The notes: a model not told the origin generated them from the letters alone. A DNA stretch of 38,983 bases from Mangrovihabitans endophyticus (GCF_014646155.1 NZ_BMMX01000048.1:1-38983); one strand, 5' to 3'; counted from the stretch's first letter, positions 1-8,424 are shown. Made by a program: numbers and translations.

Positions 1-52
1 CCGCCCGCACCCGCCGCCCGCCGCCCGCCCCCGCCCCCGCCCGCCGCCCCCG
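1..52. repeat. C-rich low-complexity tract
   Basis: Simple CCGCC/CCCGC-type sequence with almost no A or T and no convincing gene. A similar tract lies at the opposite edge of the window. It directly abuts the first hairpin repeat element. Confidence 0.6.
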
Positions 53-133
53 CCCCGTCGATCTTGGACTTTGCGGGAGCACATACCGCCACGAAAGCCC
101 TATTCCTCCCCACAAAGTCCAAGATCGACGGGG
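53..133. repeat. Inverted-repeat (REP-like) element, copy 1
   Basis: Two perfect 21-bp arms, 53-73 and 113-133, flank a 39-nt loop. The arm core reads GTCGATCTTGGACTTTG. The loop is much less GC-rich than the surroundings. A related element follows at 149-225 with the same GTCGATCTTGGA opening. I recall short dispersed hairpins of this style from Micromonosporaceae genomes, but I cannot confirm copy number here. It has no coding capacity and lies downstream of the minus-strand LCP gene, so it could also act as a terminator. Confidence 0.75.
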
Positions 134-148
134 TGGTGGCCGGGGCAG

Positions 149-225
149 CCGTCGATCTTGGAGATTCTGTGCGGACGAAAGGCGCTTATGCCGCGTAGCA
201 CCCCCAGAAACGTCAAGATCGGCGG
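149..225. repeat. Inverted-repeat (REP-like) element, copy 2
   Basis: The arm at 149-160 (CCGTCGATCTTG) pairs with 214-225 (CAAGATCGGCGG), with one mismatch that would be a G-U pair in RNA. A second short arm, TTCTG (165-169), pairs with CAGAA (205-209). It shares its outer arm sequence with the element at 53-133 and is inferred to be a diverged copy of the same family. Confidence 0.65.
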
Positions 226-408
226 GGCGAGCGACGGGCGAGGCGACGCGACGGGCGGCGGGGCGGGGCAGGGTGGGCGGCGCGGGCGAGCGAGCGGGGT
301 GAGTGGCCCGGGCGGGCGAGCGGGGCGACGCGGCGCGGGTTGGCGGGTGGGCGGGTGAGTGGCCCGGGTGAGCGGGGCGACGCGACGCGAGCGGGCGGGG
401 CGGGTGGT
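226..408. repeat. G-rich intergenic stretch with a 56-bp-spaced direct repeat
   Basis: No gene was seen here. The strand is strongly G-rich. The phrase GGGTGAGTGGCCCGGG followed by GCGGGGCGACGCG occurs twice, at 297-332 and 353-384, the second copy lacking 4 nt. The many G runs could form quadruplexes, which is inference only. The stretch separates the hairpin elements from the stop codon of the LCP gene. Confidence 0.5.
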
Positions 409-1485
409 CTACTTGTCGGTGCCCAGCGCGATGATCTGCGGCACGTCGTCGCGGCGCACCGCGGCGAACAGCTTCTTGGCCTTTGCCGTGTCCGGCAGCA
501 CCACGCTCTGGTCGCCGCGCATCGCGGTGCCCGCGCTCGGGCTGGTGCAGAAGGTCAGGTTCTCGCTGCGCAGATGTCGCAGGTCGTCCGCGGTGCCGAT
601 GATGTTCAAGGTGTCGTCCACGGCCACCGAGTCCGCGCTGGCGCGCAGGAACGAGTTCAGCCGGGCCGGGTTGGCCAGCATGCCGCCGGACGAGGCCTTG
701 CTCAGGATCGCCTTGATGACCTGCTGCTGGTGCCGGATCCGGGCGAAGTCGCCGTCGGCGAACGCGTACCGCTCCCGGGCGTAGTCCAGCGCCGCCGCGC
801 CGTCCATGGTCTGCGGCCCGGCGCGGAAGTGACGGATGCTGTCGGGATTCAGCGAGTGGGTGGAGGTGAAGGCCCGTTCCACGTCGATCTGCACGCCACC
901 GAGGGCGTCCACGATGTCCTTGAACCCGGAGAAGTCGACCATCACCATGTGGTCGATGCGCACGCCGGTGTAGTCCTCCACGGTCTGCACCATCAGCGGC
1001 GCGCCACCCCATGCGAAGGCTGCGTTGATCTTCGCCGTGACGCCGCCGTGGCGCCCGTCCGCGCTGCGCGGCACGTGCACCCACGTGTCGCGGGGAATGG
1101 ACACCATCTGCGCTCCGGACCGGTCCTTCGGCAGGTGCAGCACGATGATGGTGTCGCTGCGCGAGCCTCCGGTGGATCCCGGGTCGCGGGTGTCGCTGCC
1201 CAGCATGAGGAAGTTCATCGCGTCGCCGGCCGCGGCCTCCTTCGCCGGCCGGTTGCGCAGCGGCACCTGATCGAAGGTCGGGATCCGGGCGATGTCGTGG
1301 TCGATGTCCCTCGCGTACAGGGTCATCGCCACCGCGGTGCCGCCGGCCGCCACCAGCAGCACCGCCAGGGTCACCAGCAGCACCCGGCGCAGCGGATGCC
1401 GGCGCCGGGGGGCGACGTGCCGCGGCGGCGTGCCGCCCGGCCCGCCCTCCGGGGCACTATCGACAAACTTGGCATCGACGGACAT
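409..1485 (-). CDS. LytR-CpsA-Psr (LCP) family cell-envelope ligase
   Basis: Membrane-anchored enzyme of the LCP family, which moves undecaprenyl-linked glycopolymers onto peptidoglycan outside the membrane. The 358-residue protein has a basic cytoplasmic N-terminus, one membrane segment at about 34-56, then the LCP domain. Conserved charged positions are visible: D98 and R100 (GSDTRD), R109 and D111 (RSDTI), R132 and D133 (SIPRDTW), and a late RERYAFADGDFARIRHQQQ block. These bind the pyrophosphate and metal in the family. No clear Shine-Dalgarno precedes the ATG at 1485. It diverges from the sugar transferase at 1557, and together they suggest secondary cell-wall or exopolysaccharide assembly. 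The specific glycopolymer cannot be read from sequence. Confidence 0.93.
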   Translation of the reverse strand: MSVDAKFVDSAPEGGPGGTPPRHVAPRRRHPLRRVLLVTLAVLLVAAGGTAVAMTLYARDIDHDIARIPTFDQVPLRNRPAKEAAAGDAMNFLMLGSDTRDPGSTGGSRSDTIIVLHLPKDRSGAQMVSIPRDTWVHVPRSADGRHGGVTAKINAAFAWGGAPLMVQTVEDYTGVRIDHMVMVDFSGFKDIVDALGGVQIDVERAFTSTHSLNPDSIRHFRAGPQTMDGAAALDYARERYAFADGDFARIRHQQQVIKAILSKASSGGMLANPARLNSFLRASADSVAVDDTLNIIGTADDLRHLRSENLTFCTSPSAGTAMRGDQSVVLPDTAKAKKLFAAVRRDDVPQIIALGTDK

Positions 1486-1556
1486 GGCACGGATGGTAGC
1501 GGGCTGTGTAAATATCCACGATGCTCGTAGTGTCCGGTGCGGTTTCGAGGTCTGCC

Positions 1557-2984
1557 ATGGGGGAGGACATGACCCGGATCGATGCTTCGACGCGTCCGTC
1601 GACCGCGTCGACCGCCGTCCTGCCCTATGTGGCCTCCGCCGCCGCTGGGCGCACCCGGGCGTTGCGCGCCTACATGCTGGCCATGCCCGTGGACCTGGGC
1701 GCGTTCCTGCTTCCGTTGGTCTGGGACCGGCACTATTGGAAGGGCCTGATCGCGGCCGGCGTGGTCACCGTTGTCGCGTTCGCGATGGGCGGGCTGTACG
1801 CCGGCCGTCGGCACGTCAGCTTCCTGGACGAACTGCCCAGCCTGTGCGTGCGGCTGCTGGCCGCGGCCGCCGTGGTGGCGATCATCGCCGCAGCCCGGCA
1901 CGACTCCGTGCCGTACGTTGTCGGATTTCTGCACCAGGTCGCGGTGAGCGCGGCGCTGGTGCTGGCCGGCCGGGCGCTCACCCGCACCGCGGTCGTGGTG
2001 GCCCGCCGGCACCGCTGGGTGGAGCATTCGGCGATCATCGTGGGCGGCGGCCCGGTGGCCGTCGAGCTGGCCCGGCTGCTGCGCCGCTACCCGCAGTACG
2101 GGCTGCATTTCGCCGGCTTCGTCGACGTGCCGTCGGCCGACCACGCCGACGATGACGGGCAGCCGTTGCTCGGGCGCGTGGACGAGCTGGCCGAGATGAT
2201 CCGGCTGGTGCACGCCGAGGTGGTGATCGTCGCGGATGTGACCTGCCCGGACGAGCAATTGCTGCGGGCCGTGCGGCAGCCCGGCGCGGCCGCCTGCGAC
2301 CTGTGGGTGGTGCCGCGGCTGCGCGAGTTCCACAGCCAGCACGGGCTGCCCGACCACATCGGCGCGATCCCGGTCACCCGGCTGCGCCGCCCGGCGCTGA
2401 TGGGTCCGCAGTGGATGATCAAGCGCGCCTTCGACGTCACCTTCGCCGCCGTGGGGCTGGTGCTGTTCAGCCCGGTGATGGCGCTCTGCGCGCTGGCCAT
2501 CCTCGTCGAGGGCGGGCCGGGGGTGCTGTTCCGGCAGCAGCGCGTCGGGCGGTACGGCGAGCCGTTCCGGCTGTTGAAGTTCCGGTCGTTGCGGCCGCGG
2601 GACGCCGACGAGGCGCAGACCACCTGGTCGATCGCCGGCGAGGCGCGCATCGGCCCGGTCGGGCGGCTGCTGCGACGCACATCGCTGGACGAGCTCCCGC
2701 AGTTGTGGAACATCCTGCGCGGCGACATGACGGTGGTCGGTCCGCGACCGGAGCGCCCCTATTTCGTGGACCGGTTCTCCGCGGACTATCCCGACTACGC
2801 GATGCGGCACCGGGTGCCGGTCGGGCTGACCGGGCTGGCGCAGGTGAGCGGGCTGCGCGGCGACACGCCGATCTCGGACCGGGCGCGGTTCGACAACTAC
2901 TACATCGAGAACTGGTCGCTCTGGCTGGACGTCAAGGTGATCGTGCGGACGGTGTCCGAGGTCCTGCACGGCGGCGGCCGGTGA
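1557..2984 (+). CDS. Polyprenyl-phosphate sugar-1-phosphate transferase (exopolysaccharide initiation)
   Basis: Initiating glycosylphosphotransferase that loads a sugar-1-phosphate onto undecaprenyl phosphate at the inner face of the membrane. The N-terminal half has four or so hydrophobic segments and then a Rossmann-like region (IIVGGGPVAVEL). The C-terminal bacterial sugar transferase domain starts near residue 289 (KRAFDVTFA), with a further hydrophobic helix, the LLKFRSLR block, the DELPQLWNILRGDM block and VGPRPERPYF near residue 396. I chose ATG 1557 because GAGG lies 6 nt upstream; ATG 1569, just behind GGGGGAGG, is an alternative, and an upstream ATG at 1521 has no good ribosome site. 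It diverges from the LCP gene, consistent with one envelope-polysaccharide pathway. The sugar is unknown. Confidence 0.92.
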   Translation: MGEDMTRIDASTRPSTASTAVLPYVASAAAGRTRALRAYMLAMPVDLGAFLLPLVWDRHYWKGLIAAGVVTVVAFAMGGLYAGRRHVSFLDELPSLCVRLLAAAAVVAIIAAARHDSVPYVVGFLHQVAVSAALVLAGRALTRTAVVVARRHRWVEHSAIIVGGGPVAVELARLLRRYPQYGLHFAGFVDVPSADHADDDGQPLLGRVDELAEMIRLVHAEVVIVADVTCPDEQLLRAVRQPGAAACDLWVVPRLREFHSQHGLPDHIGAIPVTRLRRPALMGPQWMIKRAFDVTFAAVGLVLFSPVMALCALAILVEGGPGVLFRQQRVGRYGEPFRLLKFRSLRPRDADEAQTTWSIAGEARIGPVGRLLRRTSLDELPQLWNILRGDMTVVGPRPERPYFVDRFSADYPDYAMRHRVPVGLTGLAQVSGLRGDTPISDRARFDNYYIENWSLWLDVKVIVRTVSEVLHGGGR

Positions 2985-3002
2985 CCGCCCGCCGGTGACA
3001 GG

Positions 3003-4097
3003 TCACAGGGCGAGCGAGGTCTCCGGGTCGAAGCATCGCAGCGCGTGCTCGGGCATGCCCAGCCACACCCGGTCGCCGGGGCGCGCCGGGAACGCCGCCG
3101 GCGCCAGCACCTTCAGCTCGTCGCCGCCCCACCGGACGGTGAGCAGCATGGCCGCCCCGGTCGGCTCGGCCACCTCCACCTCGGCGTGCGACCGACCGGG
3201 ACCGTCCTGGAGGGACACCTCGATGTTCTCCGCCCGCACCCCGACGGTGACCGGCCGGCCCGCCCATCCGGACAGCCGTGCCGGGCCGGGAATCACCCGG
3301 TCGCCGGCGGTCAGCCGGACCGGCTTGTCGTGGTCCGCGTGGCCGTCCGGCGCCACGACGGCGTCGAAGAAGTTCATCGGCGGCGTGCCCAGGAATCCGC
3401 CCACGAACCGTTGCGCCGGCCTGTCGTACACCTCCATCGGCGTGCCGAGCTGGGCAATGCTCCCCTCCCGCATCACCGCCACCCGGTCGCCCAGCGACAT
3501 CGCCTCGGCCTGATCGTGCGTCACATAGAGCGTGGTGGTGCCCAGCCGCGCCACGATCCGCTTGAGCTCGGCCCGGAACTGCATCCGCAGCAGGGCGTCC
3601 AGATTGGACAGCGGCTCGTCCATCAGCAGCACGTCCGCGTTCACCACGATGGCGCGGGCCACCGCGACCCGCTGTCGCTGACCGCCGGACAACTGCGCCG
3701 GGTGCCGGTCCAGTTGGTCACCGAGGTTGAGCAGGCCGGCCGCGCGTGCGACCCGCGACGCCCACTCGTCGCGCGGCACCTTCGCCATGGTCAGCCCGAA
3801 GCCGATGTTCTGCCGGACCGTCATGTGCGGGAAGATCGCGTACGACTGGAAGACCATGGACAGGCTGCGGTGGCGTGCGGGCAGCCGGGTGACGTCGCGC
3901 TCGCCGATGCGCACCGTCCCGGCGTCCGGGGTCTCCAGCCCGGCCACCATCCGCAGCAGCGTGGTCTTGCCGCAGCCGCTCGGGCCGACCAGCACCAGGA
4001 ACTCTCCGTCGGACACCTCCAGCGTGACGTCGTCGGTGGCCCGGCGGTGTCCCGACGGATAGGTCTTGACCAGGTTCTCGATGACCACTGCGGCCAT
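3003..4097 (-). CDS. Carbohydrate ABC importer ATPase (UgpC/MalK/MsmK type)
   Basis: The 364-residue cytoplasmic ATPase energises the importer encoded just upstream. Walker A GPSGCGKTT is at residues 38-46, the signature is LSGGQRQRVA, Walker B is LLMDEPLSNLDA, and the switch histidine is in LYVTHDQAEA. The C-terminal third carries the regulatory/TOBE extension typical of MalK-like subunits. Start ATG 4097 gives the standard N-terminus; the open frame continues upstream but encodes nothing family-like and overlaps the permease. It is the last gene of the minus-strand operon, 23 nt after the second permease. A dedicated ATPase makes the system self-contained, unlike Streptomyces sugar importers that borrow the shared MsiK. 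The substrate is unknown. Confidence 0.93.
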   Translation of the reverse strand: MAAVVIENLVKTYPSGHRRATDDVTLEVSDGEFLVLVGPSGCGKTTLLRMVAGLETPDAGTVRIGERDVTRLPARHRSLSMVFQSYAIFPHMTVRQNIGFGLTMAKVPRDEWASRVARAAGLLNLGDQLDRHPAQLSGGQRQRVAVARAIVVNADVLLMDEPLSNLDALLRMQFRAELKRIVARLGTTTLYVTHDQAEAMSLGDRVAVMREGSIAQLGTPMEVYDRPAQRFVGGFLGTPPMNFFDAVVAPDGHADHDKPVRLTAGDRVIPGPARLSGWAGRPVTVGVRAENIEVSLQDGPGRSHAEVEVAEPTGAAMLLTVRWGGDELKVLAPAAFPARPGDRVWLGMPEHALRCFDPETSLAL

Positions 4098-4120
4098 GGC
4101 GGGGGTCGCCTCCCTCGTGG

Positions 4121-4924
4121 CTAACGGAGCGGGGTGCCCCACATGTTGAGCAGGTAGCGGCGGACCACCGCGATGAAGACCAGCGCGGGCAGCACCAGTG
4201 CGAGACCGCCGGCGAATCGGAACGCCAGCGGCGACTCGCCCAGGGTGGCGAGCACCTGCGCGGGCAGCGTGCGCCGGTTCAGGGTGAGGATGCTCGCCCC
4301 GAGCACCTCGTTCCAGGACAGCACGAACGTGAAGATGGCCGAGGCGGCGATGCCGGGCAGCGCCTGCGGCACGACCACCCGGCCGAACGCGGCCATCGGC
4401 GACGCTCCGAAGATCATCGCGGCCTCCTCCTGCTCCCGGGGCACACCGACGAAGATCGCCGCGGAGATGAGCACGGTGGTCGGCAGCGCCAGCGCGGTGT
4501 GCAGCAAGGTGACCGCGTACGCGGTGTCGTAGAGCCCGGTGGTCAGGAAGACCTTGGCCAGCGGCACGGAGAGCACCACGATCGGCAGCGCCCGGGTGAG
4601 CAGCAGGCTCAGTTGGTACGCGTCCCGGCCGCGGAACGCGTACCGGGCCAGCGCGTACCCGGCGGGCAGGCCGACCGCCAGCGACAGCGCGACGGTGCTC
4701 AGGCCCACGGTGAGCGAGTTGACCAGGCCGCCGAGGATGCCGGTGGACCGAAGGAAGGTGGACATCGTCTCGCCGGACGGGTGGGTGGGCAGCAGCGACA
4801 GCGGGAAGTCGTTGAGCGATTCCCGGCTGGACAGCGCGGCCAGCGTGATCAGATAGATCGGCACCCCCATGAACAGGCTGATCGCCACGCAGGCGGCCTG
4901 CACCCACAGCCGCTGCGCCCTCAC
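4121..4924 (-). CDS. Carbohydrate ABC importer permease, MalG-like
   Basis: The 267-residue integral membrane protein is the second of two permeases. It has six hydrophobic segments and, late in the chain, the EAAMIFGASPMAAFGRVVVPQALPG block, the EAA loop that docks on the ATPase. The start is GTG 4924, which overlaps the stop of the preceding permease in a GTGA junction, so translation is probably coupled. Upstream extension of the frame runs antiparallel through the other permease and is not real. The length fits the MalG/CUT1 family. It forms a heterodimer with the product of 4921-5766. Confidence 0.92.
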   Translation of the reverse strand: MRAQRLWVQAACVAISLFMGVPIYLITLAALSSRESLNDFPLSLLPTHPSGETMSTFLRSTGILGGLVNSLTVGLSTVALSLAVGLPAGYALARYAFRGRDAYQLSLLLTRALPIVVLSVPLAKVFLTTGLYDTAYAVTLLHTALALPTTVLISAAIFVGVPREQEEAAMIFGASPMAAFGRVVVPQALPGIAASAIFTFVLSWNEVLGASILTLNRRTLPAQVLATLGESPLAFRFAGGLALVLPALVFIAVVRRYLLNMWGTPLR

Positions 4925-5766
4925 CGGCCGGGCTCCGGGCCGTGCCGCATCAGGCGCAGGTATCCGACCGCGGCGACCACCGACAGCAGCAGCACGACAA
5001 GCGCGACGGCGGTGGCCACGTTCGGGTTCTGCAACGCCGTGTACCACTGGTAGGTCTCGCCGACCAGCAGCGGGAAGTTGCGCCCGGTGAGCGCCTGCGC
5101 CACCGCGAACGCCTCCAGCGCCAGAATGGTGCGCAGGATCAGCGCCACCTGCAGGCTGGGCCGTAGCTGCGGCAGGAGCACGTGACGCACCCGCTGCCAG
5201 TAGCTCGCGCCGAACACCGCCGCCGCCTCGTCGTAGTCGCGCGGCACACCCTGCATCCCGGCCACCACGATCACGAAGACCAGCGAGGTGGCCCGCCACA
5301 GCTCGGCGATCACCACGGCCAGGAACATGGTGGCCGGATGCTGGAAGGACAGCCACGCGTACGGGGAGATCCCGGCCGCGTCCAGCACCGAGTTCAGATA
5401 GCCGCGGTCGGTGAAGATGGACAGCCAGACCAGGCCCGCCGCGAGGTCGCTGATGGCCAGCGGGATCACCCAGATGTAAAAGTGCAGCCCGGCCAGCCTC
5501 GGCCGCTCCCGCAGCAGCAACGCCATGGCCAGGGCCAGGGCGAACTGCAGCGGGATCAGCACCACGATGAGCAGCGCGGTGTTGCGGGCGGCCTGCCAGA
5601 AGTACGGGTCGTCCACCATGCGCCGCAGGTACCCGGTGGTGAGGCCGTCCGGCCCGCGGAATGCCTGCGCGACGCCGGTGATCAGCGGCAGCAGAAACAG
5701 CGCGGTCATGAACAGCAGGGACGGCAGGATGAGCGGAAGGGCCCGCCGGGCGGGGCCGGCCGCCAT
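4921..5766 (-). CDS. Carbohydrate ABC importer permease, MalF/UgpA-like
   Basis: The 281-residue permease has six predicted membrane segments, beginning with LPLILPSLLFMTALFLLPLI. The EAA loop is EAAAVFGASYWQRVRHVLLPQLRPS. The start is ATG 5766, which shares one base with the TGA of the solute-binding gene (TGATG), indicating coupled translation; an upstream in-frame ATG at 5811 would overlap that gene and add a non-family N-terminus. It partners with the MalG-like permease at 4121-4924. Confidence 0.92.
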   Translation of the reverse strand: MAAGPARRALPLILPSLLFMTALFLLPLITGVAQAFRGPDGLTTGYLRRMVDDPYFWQAARNTALLIVVLIPLQFALALAMALLLRERPRLAGLHFYIWVIPLAISDLAAGLVWLSIFTDRGYLNSVLDAAGISPYAWLSFQHPATMFLAVVIAELWRATSLVFVIVVAGMQGVPRDYDEAAAVFGASYWQRVRHVLLPQLRPSLQVALILRTILALEAFAVAQALTGRNFPLLVGETYQWYTALQNPNVATAVALVVLLLSVVAAVGYLRLMRHGPEPGR

Positions 5767-7097
5767 CAAGCCGCCCGGCAGGCGGCGGCGGCCGGGTCCG
5801 GTTGCCAGCACGGCACCTTCAGCTCGTCCATGATCCTGTTGAGCTGGCCCGCCTGCGCGTCCAGCACCTGGGGGATCGGCTTGCCGTCCAGGCAGATCTC
5901 CTTGAAGCAGTTCTTGAACAACTGCGCCACCTCGCCGTCGCGGGCGCCCAGCCCGACCGGTGGCAGCGACAGGATCGCGTTCGGGGCCTGCCGTTGCTGA
6001 CGCACCGCTGCCTCGGCCATCGCCACCTCGGCGGGCAGGTCGGCCGGGATCTTCGCGTTGGTCACCGGGAAGAACGCGTTCTGGCGCAGCACGTCGAGCT
6101 GCACCTGCGGGCCGGTGAGCTGTTTGATCACGTCCTTGGCCGGGGCCTGCTGCGGAGCGCCGCGGGGAATGCCCAGCCCGGCCAGCACCAGCATGTATCC
6201 CAACCCCTTCGGGCCACTGGGCGCGGGCACCATCATCCAGTCGCCGGGGTTGTCCCGCGGCGCGGCGACCAGCCGCGCCACGTGGTCGAAGCCGACCAGC
6301 ACCTCACCGCGCTGCAACGGCTCCTGCATGTTGTCGTACGTGGTCGAGGCGGGCGCGCTCTGCGCCCACAGCTCCTTCATGTACTGCCAGGCGGTGACCG
6401 CCTCCGGGCTGCGGAACGTGGTGATCTGCCCGCCGGTGAAGCTGGGCAGCAGGAAGCCCTGGAAGAAGCGGTGGTAGAGACCCTTCACCCCGGCCGGGAT
6501 GCCGAACACCGGGGTGCCGCCGTTGCCCGCGCGCGCCGCGGTCATCCAGGACAGCAACTGGTCGTACGTCATCTGCTGCACGTCCGTGCCGGAGGGCAGC
6601 CACTGCAGGGCCTTCTTGTGCACCGCCAGCACATAACTGGCCTGCATCCACGGGATGTACTTGGTGGCGTCACCGCCGAGTTTGGCCAGATCGGTCAGGT
6701 CGGCGTCGAAGCCGCGGTCGCCCAGCGCGGCGAGCACGTCGTCGAGGTCGATCAGGCGGCTCGCGTGCGGCGCCAGGTCGCCGTGCAGCGCGCCGACCGC
6801 GGAGATGCGCACGTTGCCGGAGTCCACCTGGGCCTGGAAGGTGGAGGAGAACACGCCCGGGTCGATCTGATTGAAGGCCACCCGCTCGCCGGTGACCCGG
6901 TCGGACAGGATCTTCTCGAAGCGCTGCTTCTCCTCCACCGGACTGAACTGGTTGGACATCAGGACGACCGCGTTCTCGTCGTCGCCGGCGCCGTTGGTGG
7001 ACACCCCGCCGCACGCGCCGAGCAACGGCGCCGCAGCCGTGCCGACGCCCGCGGCGAGCAGGGCCCGTCTGCTGATCCGCGCTGATCCCGGTGTCAT
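5766..7097 (-). CDS. Extracellular solute-binding lipoprotein of the ABC importer
   Basis: The 443-residue family-1 solute-binding protein captures the substrate outside the membrane. The N-terminus combines a twin arginine (ISRRALL) with a lipobox LLGAC whose lipidated cysteine is C29, so it is probably a Tat-exported lipoprotein. The rest is typical of sugar-binding proteins: acid-rich, with a hinge-like DVLAALGDRGFDADLTDLA region and tryptophans that could stack on a sugar. A strong GAGGAGGGGG ribosome site precedes ATG 7097. It is the first gene of the four-gene minus-strand operon. The motif at 7121-7143, just upstream, recurs before the gene at 7193-8305. No CebR-type box is present here. 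Confidence 0.92.
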   Translation of the reverse strand: MTPGSARISRRALLAAGVGTAAAPLLGACGGVSTNGAGDDENAVVLMSNQFSPVEEKQRFEKILSDRVTGERVAFNQIDPGVFSSTFQAQVDSGNVRISAVGALHGDLAPHASRLIDLDDVLAALGDRGFDADLTDLAKLGGDATKYIPWMQASYVLAVHKKALQWLPSGTDVQQMTYDQLLSWMTAARAGNGGTPVFGIPAGVKGLYHRFFQGFLLPSFTGGQITTFRSPEAVTAWQYMKELWAQSAPASTTYDNMQEPLQRGEVLVGFDHVARLVAAPRDNPGDWMMVPAPSGPKGLGYMLVLAGLGIPRGAPQQAPAKDVIKQLTGPQVQLDVLRQNAFFPVTNAKIPADLPAEVAMAEAAVRQQRQAPNAILSLPPVGLGARDGEVAQLFKNCFKEICLDGKPIPQVLDAQAGQLNRIMDELKVPCWQPDPAAAACRAA

Positions 7098-7120
7098 CGC
7101 CCGCCCCCTCCTCGCTGACG

Positions 7121-7143
7121 TATGCGAATCAATCTATGCGATC
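7121..7143 (-). promoter_or_regulatory. Putative promoter/operator of the ABC operon, motif shared with 8341-8355
   Basis: On the plus strand, TATGCGAATC (7121-7130) and TATGCGATC (7135-7143) form an imperfect direct repeat 14 bp apart. AATCTATGCGATC (7131-7143) is repeated exactly at 8343-8355. Read on the minus strand the shared core holds TAGATT, which fits an actinobacterial -10 box and lies 34 nt from the start codon. The -35 region is weak. It could be a promoter, an operator, or both. Confidence 0.5.
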
Positions 7144-7192
7144 TCCGGGTTGCGCGACATCCGTGTTTCGCCGCGGGCCGGGCTGCCCGGGA

Positions 7193-8305
7193 TCAGTCGA
7201 CGACCGGGGGAGCCGTCTCGGCGGCCTTCTTCAGCGCCGCCGCCGCCGCGCTGTACGGGTTGTAGGTGTACGAGCGGGACACGCCGCCGGGGATGGTGAA
7301 GTACTCCGCCGACAGCTTGGCCGGGTCGGTGCCGATCTCGCCGCGTCCCGGCAGGTCGTTGCCGTCGTCCCAGCCCCACGGGGCGTTCGCCGAGTTGGTG
7401 GTGCAGGCGTAGGTGCCCACGCCGCAGTCGCCCGAGGTGTCACCGGCGAACGTGCCGAGCACCGCGAACAGCGAGGTGTTGTCGCGCTGCGCCCACAGCC
7501 CGCCGGAGGCGAAGATGTCGACCAGCTTGTACTGCACGTCCCGGTCGTCGGAGCTGCTGGGCGTCTCGGCGACCGTCGACGGGTAGTAGACGATGCCGTC
7601 GCCGACGATGGTGTACTGCGGGTACGCCTTCAGCCCGTGGCCGTGCGTCTCCTGCGCGGTGACCGGGTGCTGGAACGAGTCGTGCGGCGACGACTGCATC
7701 TGCAACGTGCCGTCCACGCTCTCCCGCCCGCTGGTCCAGGTGCTGCCGGACGGCGTGTACGAGTAGAAGTCGCTGTGCGCCACGGTGACCGCCGCGCGCA
7801 GCACGCCGTACGGGGAACCGTCCTTTTCGACGGCGAACATCACGCCCTCGCCGTCGTTCTCGTGCTCGGTCTCGAAGAACGGGTGGTCGATCCAGTCGCG
7901 GGGGTGGAAGAAGAAGTACGTCAGGTACCAGTGTGTGCTGGTCTCCAGCACGGAGTAGTAGACGTTGGCCGGCCCGGCCTGCGCGGCGTGGTCCCAGTTG
8001 TCGCGCCCGTTCAGGTTGCCGTCGTAGTCCACCCTGGCGATCCAGTCGGCCTTGCCGCCGAGCGCGTGACTGCCGGTCTGGTCGACATCCTGGTAGTGGA
8101 TCGGCGCCCAGCGCAGCGCCAGGTCGGCGCGGCCGACCGCGGCCTGCGCCGGCGCGGCGGGCACGGCGAGGCCGGCGGCCACGACCGCCAGTGCCACCAG
8201 TGACCCTTTTTCAACCTGGCATCGAGCCCGTCGGTTGCGCGCCGTCGACCAGCGGCGGCATCTGCCGGCCTCGCCACGGTGAAAAAGGTTCAGTGACTTG
8301 AGCAT
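7193..8305 (-). CDS. Secreted protein of unknown function (Vps62/NPP1-like pattern)
   Basis: I do not recognise a precise function. The 370-residue protein has a long basic N-region of about 35 residues, a hydrophobic core (LVALAVVAAGLAVPAAPAQA) and a likely signal cleavage after PAQA. The mature part contains HWYLTYFFFHPRDWID and EHENDGEG, which recall the acidic HEND motif of Vps62-like and, more distantly, NPP1-like secreted proteins; this is a weak resemblance. Two cysteines (CGVGTYAC) could form a disulfide. ATG 8305 has GGGAG six nt upstream; the in-frame ATG at 8320 has no ribosome site. A sequence motif before it is shared with the adjacent sugar ABC operon, suggesting coordinated expression. 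Confidence 0.75.
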   Translation of the reverse strand: MLKSLNLFHRGEAGRCRRWSTARNRRARCQVEKGSLVALAVVAAGLAVPAAPAQAAVGRADLALRWAPIHYQDVDQTGSHALGGKADWIARVDYDGNLNGRDNWDHAAQAGPANVYYSVLETSTHWYLTYFFFHPRDWIDHPFFETEHENDGEGVMFAVEKDGSPYGVLRAAVTVAHSDFYSYTPSGSTWTSGRESVDGTLQMQSSPHDSFQHPVTAQETHGHGLKAYPQYTIVGDGIVYYPSTVAETPSSSDDRDVQYKLVDIFASGGLWAQRDNTSLFAVLGTFAGDTSGDCGVGTYACTTNSANAPWGWDDGNDLPGRGEIGTDPAKLSAEYFTIPGGVSRSYTYNPYSAAAAALKKAAETAPPVVD

Positions 8306-8340
8306 GTTCCGCTCCCACATCCGAAAGGGATTGATGAACG

Positions 8341-8355
8341 CGAATCTATGCGATC
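8341..8355 (-). promoter_or_regulatory. Putative promoter/operator, second copy of the shared motif
   Basis: CGAATCTATGCGATC matches the motif at 7125-7143 apart from a 4-nt insertion there. Thirteen bases (8343-8355) are identical. On the minus strand it carries TAGATT 38 nt before the start codon of the secreted-protein gene, again in the position of a -10 box. No recognisable -35 was found. Confidence 0.5.
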
Positions 8356-8424
8356 ATCGGCCGCGGGGGAGCCGCGCGGGAATGTCGCGCGGGCGAACAA
8401 ATCGTGGCGTGGCCCTGTCCGGGC

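Noticed and set aside
3003..7097. ABC operon as CebEFG (cellobiose) or maltose importer
   Set aside because: No CebR box, its own ATPase, and no adjacent glycosidase; substrate left open.
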